Positions 35,840 to 37,987 of a DNA stretch of 37,987 nt are shown here, in pieces. The notes below the pieces were generated by a model that worked only from the letters and a program-made list of their open reading frames with translations, did no database searches and had not been told where the DNA came from. A program made the position numbers and the translations under genes. Every line of letters starts with the position of its first letter. Position 1 is the first letter of the stretch. Source of the stretch: Armatimonadota bacterium. Its GTDB lineage: Bacteria; Armatimonadota; Fimbriimonadia; Fimbriimonadales; GBS-DC. The DNA is taken from assembly GCA_030550775.1 (NCBI GenBank), contig JAUQOS010000013.1, forward strand, positions 1-37,987. The letters are read 5' to 3'.

Positions 35840-36652
35840 CTACGGTTGCACCTCCACAATCACGGCGGGGAACCCTTTACTTTGCAGAGCTGACCTCTGG
35901 CTTTCGGCTTTGGCGCGGTCGCGAGTCACCAAAGTCTGCACGCGATAGAGCGTCGTGCCGTTGCGTTGGAACGGCACGATGCTTGCCTCGAAGCCGTTGG
36001 CGAGCAGCTCCTGAGCCACGCGGTTAGCGTTCTCGCGGCTGCCATAAACACCCACCTGCACGCGATAGAGTGCACCAGAGTTTGTTGCGTGCGTTGGCTC
36101 TGCGGGGGTCGGCTCGCTGGGCGCGGGAGGCGTTGGCCCAGCAGGTGCGGGTATGGCAGGCTCCGAGGGCAGCTCAGGCGTCTGTGCCGACTCTGGTGAG
36201 GCCGGCTCGCTTGTTATAGGCTCGTCAGGCACGAAGTAATCGTCCTCCAGCGCAGGCGGCGCCTCAGACGACTCCTGAGGTGTCGGCTCAGCTTGTTTTT
36301 CTTTACGCGCCTTGCGTTTCTGCTGATAGCGTTCATAGTCAAATGGGGCAACCTCGCGCGCACCAATAAACAGCCCTGTACCTGCTGTGATGTCAGGGGG
36401 CAGCTTCTCGTAAATCTCCACTTTGGGCATTGGCGCTTGCCGAGGCGGTGAAACCGCTACCTCCTGAGAGGCTGCGGGCGTGCCCAGCCGAAGGCGCGGT
36501 CTGCCCGACTCGTCCACCACCAGGCGCGGACCAATCACATACGCGCCAATCGCCATAAACACGAGGAAAACTGCGATCCCGGCTACGAAAGTCTTCAAGA
36601 ACTGCCGCAGCGAGAACCGCTCCTCATCACGCGTGCCAAAATCCAACCCCAT
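35840..36652 (-). CDS. SPOR domain membrane protein
   Basis: 270 residues from ATG 36652, with GGAGG five bases upstream. One membrane helix (about residues 20-43) follows a short basic tail. A long extracytoplasmic linker rich in Pro, Glu and Ser (about 100-185) leads to a C-terminal SPOR domain (about 190-270; ALYRVQVGVYGSRENANRVA and FPAVIVEVQP). SPOR domains bind peptidoglycan strands stripped of stem peptides and so mark division septa. The protein is likely a cell-division or envelope factor comparable in layout to FtsN or DamX, without clear sequence identity. A minus-strand TATAAT at 36674-36669 would give a very short leader. Confidence 0.85.
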   Translation of the reverse strand: MGLDFGTRDEERFSLRQFLKTFVAGIAVFLVFMAIGAYVIGPRLVVDESGRPRLRLGTPAASQEVAVSPPRQAPMPKVEIYEKLPPDITAGTGLFIGAREVAPFDYERYQQKRKARKEKQAEPTPQESSEAPPALEDDYFVPDEPITSEPASPESAQTPELPSEPAIPAPAGPTPPAPSEPTPAEPTHATNSGALYRVQVGVYGSRENANRVAQELLANGFEASIVPFQRNGTTLYRVQTLVTRDRAKAESQRSALQSKGFPAVIVEVQP

Positions 36653-36730
36653 GCCGACCTCCGTTTGAATTATACTCCGCGCCCCCTCGCCTTCGGCACG
36701 ACAGAACACAGTCATTTTCGGAACGAGTCT

Positions 36731-37015
36731 GTCATTCCAAGCGGAGCAAGGAATCCCGAAGGCTGCTATCCGAGCTACTATAACCCAAGTTGCTACCTAA
36801 ACTCCCCGACTGCGGCGCGGGCTGACGAAACTTTTGCTTGCAAAAATATCGTGTTGCCCCGAGCGCAGCGAGAGGGCTCGGCTGTAGCTTGCCTGAAATT
36901 CCTCGCCTACGGTTCGGAATGACAAGCTCGCTCTTGCAAAAATAAACAGCCCTGTCATTCCGAACAGCGCAAGGAATCTCGCCCGTTCGAAACGGATGGG
37001 TGGCAACTTGGGTTA
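36731..37015. repeat. Cluster of dispersed palindromes with inverted TAACCCAAGTTGC ends
   Basis: TAACCCAAGTTGCTACC (36781-36797) and the inverse of TAACCCAAGTTGCCACC (36999-37015) bracket about 235 bases that hold two palindrome copies, one in each orientation; another copy lies outside at 36731-36756. 36954-37015 as a whole is the inverse of the 62-bp element at 16375-16435. Confidence 0.7.
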
Positions 37016-37036
37016 TCGTAGCATGCGCTAAGCAGG

Positions 37037-37042
37037 TATAAT
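37037..37042 (+). promoter_or_regulatory. -10 element of aldolase gene
   Basis: A perfect TATAAT 21 bases before ATG 37064. TTATCG at 37014-37019 is a poor -35 at 17 bases. The Shine-Dalgarno site GAGGTGG lies at 37052-37058. Confidence 0.45.
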
Positions 37043-37063
37043 CCCCGCAGCGAGGTGGTACTT

Positions 37064-37987
37064 ATGGTGACGACGCCCACGAAACGATTGAGCTTGAGCG
37101 ACATGACACACCTGAACACGGGCAAGCGCACCCGCCTTTATCGGATGATGTACATGTACGGGCTGCGCAACGGCACGCTGATGGTGCTACCCTATGACCA
37201 AGGCTTAGAGCACGGACCCCGCGATTTCTTCCCCTACCCGCCTTCAGGTGACCCCGACTACATCTGCCGACTGGCGATTGACTTGGGCTTTTCGGCAGTG
37301 GCGTTCCAATATGGCATCGCGGAGAAGTACATCGCGAAGTTCGCAGGCAGAATCCCGCTGATTTTGAAGCTGAACGGCAAGACCGAGATTCCCTCGGATG
37401 CGCAGGCGTTGTCGCCGCTGAACTCGCGCGTGGAGGACGCCGTGCGCCTGGGCGCAGATGCGGTGGGCTACACACTGTATGTCGGCTCGCCGCGCCAAGA
37501 CGAAGACTTTCGGCAGTTTATGGAGGTGCGCGAAGCGGCGGAAGCCTACGGCATGCCGCTGATTGTATGGGCGTATCCGCGGGGTGAAGCGGTACAAGCC
37601 AAAGGTGGTCGCGACAGCCTATGGGCGGTAGATTACGCCGCGCGCGTGGCTGCCGAACTAGGCGCAGACATCGTGAAAATCAACTTCCCCAAACTCGCCC
37701 CGCCCGAAGAACGCGCCAAGCACCCTAAACCCTACAACGAACTGGAAGAAGACGACGAGCAGCGCATTCGGCGCGTGATCAACTCGGCGGTGAACACCTT
37801 CGTGCTCCTGTCAGGCGGCGAGAAGGGCAACGACGCTGATGTGCTCCATAAAGTGCGCCTCTCTATGGAAGCAGGCGCGATCGGCTTGATTTTCGGGCGC
37901 AACATCTGGCAACGCCCCTATGAGGAAGCCGCCCGTCTGGTGGAGCAAATCCAAAACATCATGCGCGAATATAGCCGCCCCGAGCCT
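37064..37987 (+). CDS. Class I fructose-bisphosphate aldolase (DhnA/FbaB type), 3' end cut
   Basis: 308 codons open to the window edge; the stop lies outside. GAGGTGG precedes ATG 37064. VLPYDQGLEHGP near residue 42 is the strand-1 motif of the archaeal-type class I aldolases, and the Schiff-base lysine is in ADIVKINFPK; VLLSGGEKGNDADV and AGAIGLIFGRNIWQRP make the phosphate-binding end of the TIM barrel. It interconverts fructose 1,6-bisphosphate with glyceraldehyde 3-phosphate and dihydroxyacetone phosphate in glycolysis and gluconeogenesis. It feeds the enzyme encoded by gap, elsewhere in the window. Most of the usual length appears to be present, so only the C-terminus is missing. Confidence 0.93.
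   Translation, partial: MVTTPTKRLSLSDMTHLNTGKRTRLYRMMYMYGLRNGTLMVLPYDQGLEHGPRDFFPYPPSGDPDYICRLAIDLGFSAVAFQYGIAEKYIAKFAGRIPLILKLNGKTEIPSDAQALSPLNSRVEDAVRLGADAVGYTLYVGSPRQDEDFRQFMEVREAAEAYGMPLIVWAYPRGEAVQAKGGRDSLWAVDYAARVAAELGADIVKINFPKLAPPEERAKHPKPYNELEEDDEQRIRRVINSAVNTFVLLSGGEKGNDADVLHKVRLSMEAGAIGLIFGRNIWQRPYEEAARLVEQIQNIMREYSRPEP

Larger units (their letters stand above)
36653..37063. other. Repeat-filled intergenic region
   Basis: 411 bases with no convincing gene. Three copies of the dispersed palindrome (36731-36756, 36896-36923 inverted, 36954-36980) and two TAACCCAAGTTGC heads in opposite orientation (36781-36799, 36999-37015) fill it. TTTTGC-TT-GCAAAA forms a small hairpin at 36832-36845. 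The right end has the aldolase promoter. Confidence 0.6.

Overview
This 38 kb window looks like chromosomal DNA of a free-living, probably thermophilic, member of the Armatimonadota. That is an inference from several signs: four separate prepilin-type proteins carry the N-terminal signature [18 protein letters not shown] followed by [13 protein letters not shown] and an H-X9-DG region near the C-terminus, as is common in that phylum. There is also a tricorn-type protease, a ceramidase-domain protein, a DUF4832 protein, a dockerin-tailed exoprotein and Uma2 genes. The DNA is GC-rich, genes are short-spaced and often overlap by a few bases. No phage genes, transposase or CRISPR array were found.

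Layout. 1-7.2 kb: the end of a DUF4832 protein, a secreted repeat protein ending in a dockerin (minus strand) that shares a divergent promoter region with a coiled-coil membrane protein, a ceramidase-like hydrolase, and a prepilin protein. 7.2-10.3 kb: a repeat-filled spacer, a MATE transporter, a structured leader RNA with its own promoter and terminator in front of an HNH endonuclease, then a spacer of six or more perfect hairpins including a 94-bp tandem repeat. 10.3-14.5 kb (minus strand): prmC, a wrecked Uma2 gene, gap, a GT-C glycosyltransferase and a FliL-like protein. 14.5-16.6 kb: a cobalamin riboswitch that controls a single prepilin gene, then an intact Uma2 gene among dispersed repeats. 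16.6-22.8 kb (minus strand): tricorn protease, ComEA, and a prepilin / small membrane protein / prepilin operon. 23-26.4 kb: a secreted DsrE-like protein, a second MATE-like protein, and an alpha/beta-hydrolase with a visible catalytic triad. 26.6-31.7 kb: a tight five-gene plus-strand operon (ABC ATPase, ABC-2 permease, TPR membrane protein, PEP-mutase/isocitrate-lyase enzyme, CBS-DUF1385 fusion). 31.7-38 kb: a DUF2339 membrane protein, a helical-repeat protein, an odd sigma-70 factor behind a sigma-54-like promoter, a SPOR protein, and the start of a class I fructose-bisphosphate aldolase cut by the window edge.

The most noteworthy points are RNA-based. First, the region 9202-9359 upstream of the HNH gene can form either two long-range stems or an intrinsic terminator, and the HNH protein has an N-terminus resembling the PLMP domain of IscB-type proteins. 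Second, a complete cobalamin riboswitch sits in front of a lone prepilin gene and ends in a hairpin that covers part of the Shine-Dalgarno site. Third, the Shine-Dalgarno site of comEA lies in one arm of a perfect 11-bp inverted repeat. Further points are a sigma factor whose region 4 seems to lack the first helix of its helix-turn-helix, and a family of about 25-62 bp imperfectly palindromic repeats confined to intergenic spacers. Everything here was read by eye; no database search or folding program was run.
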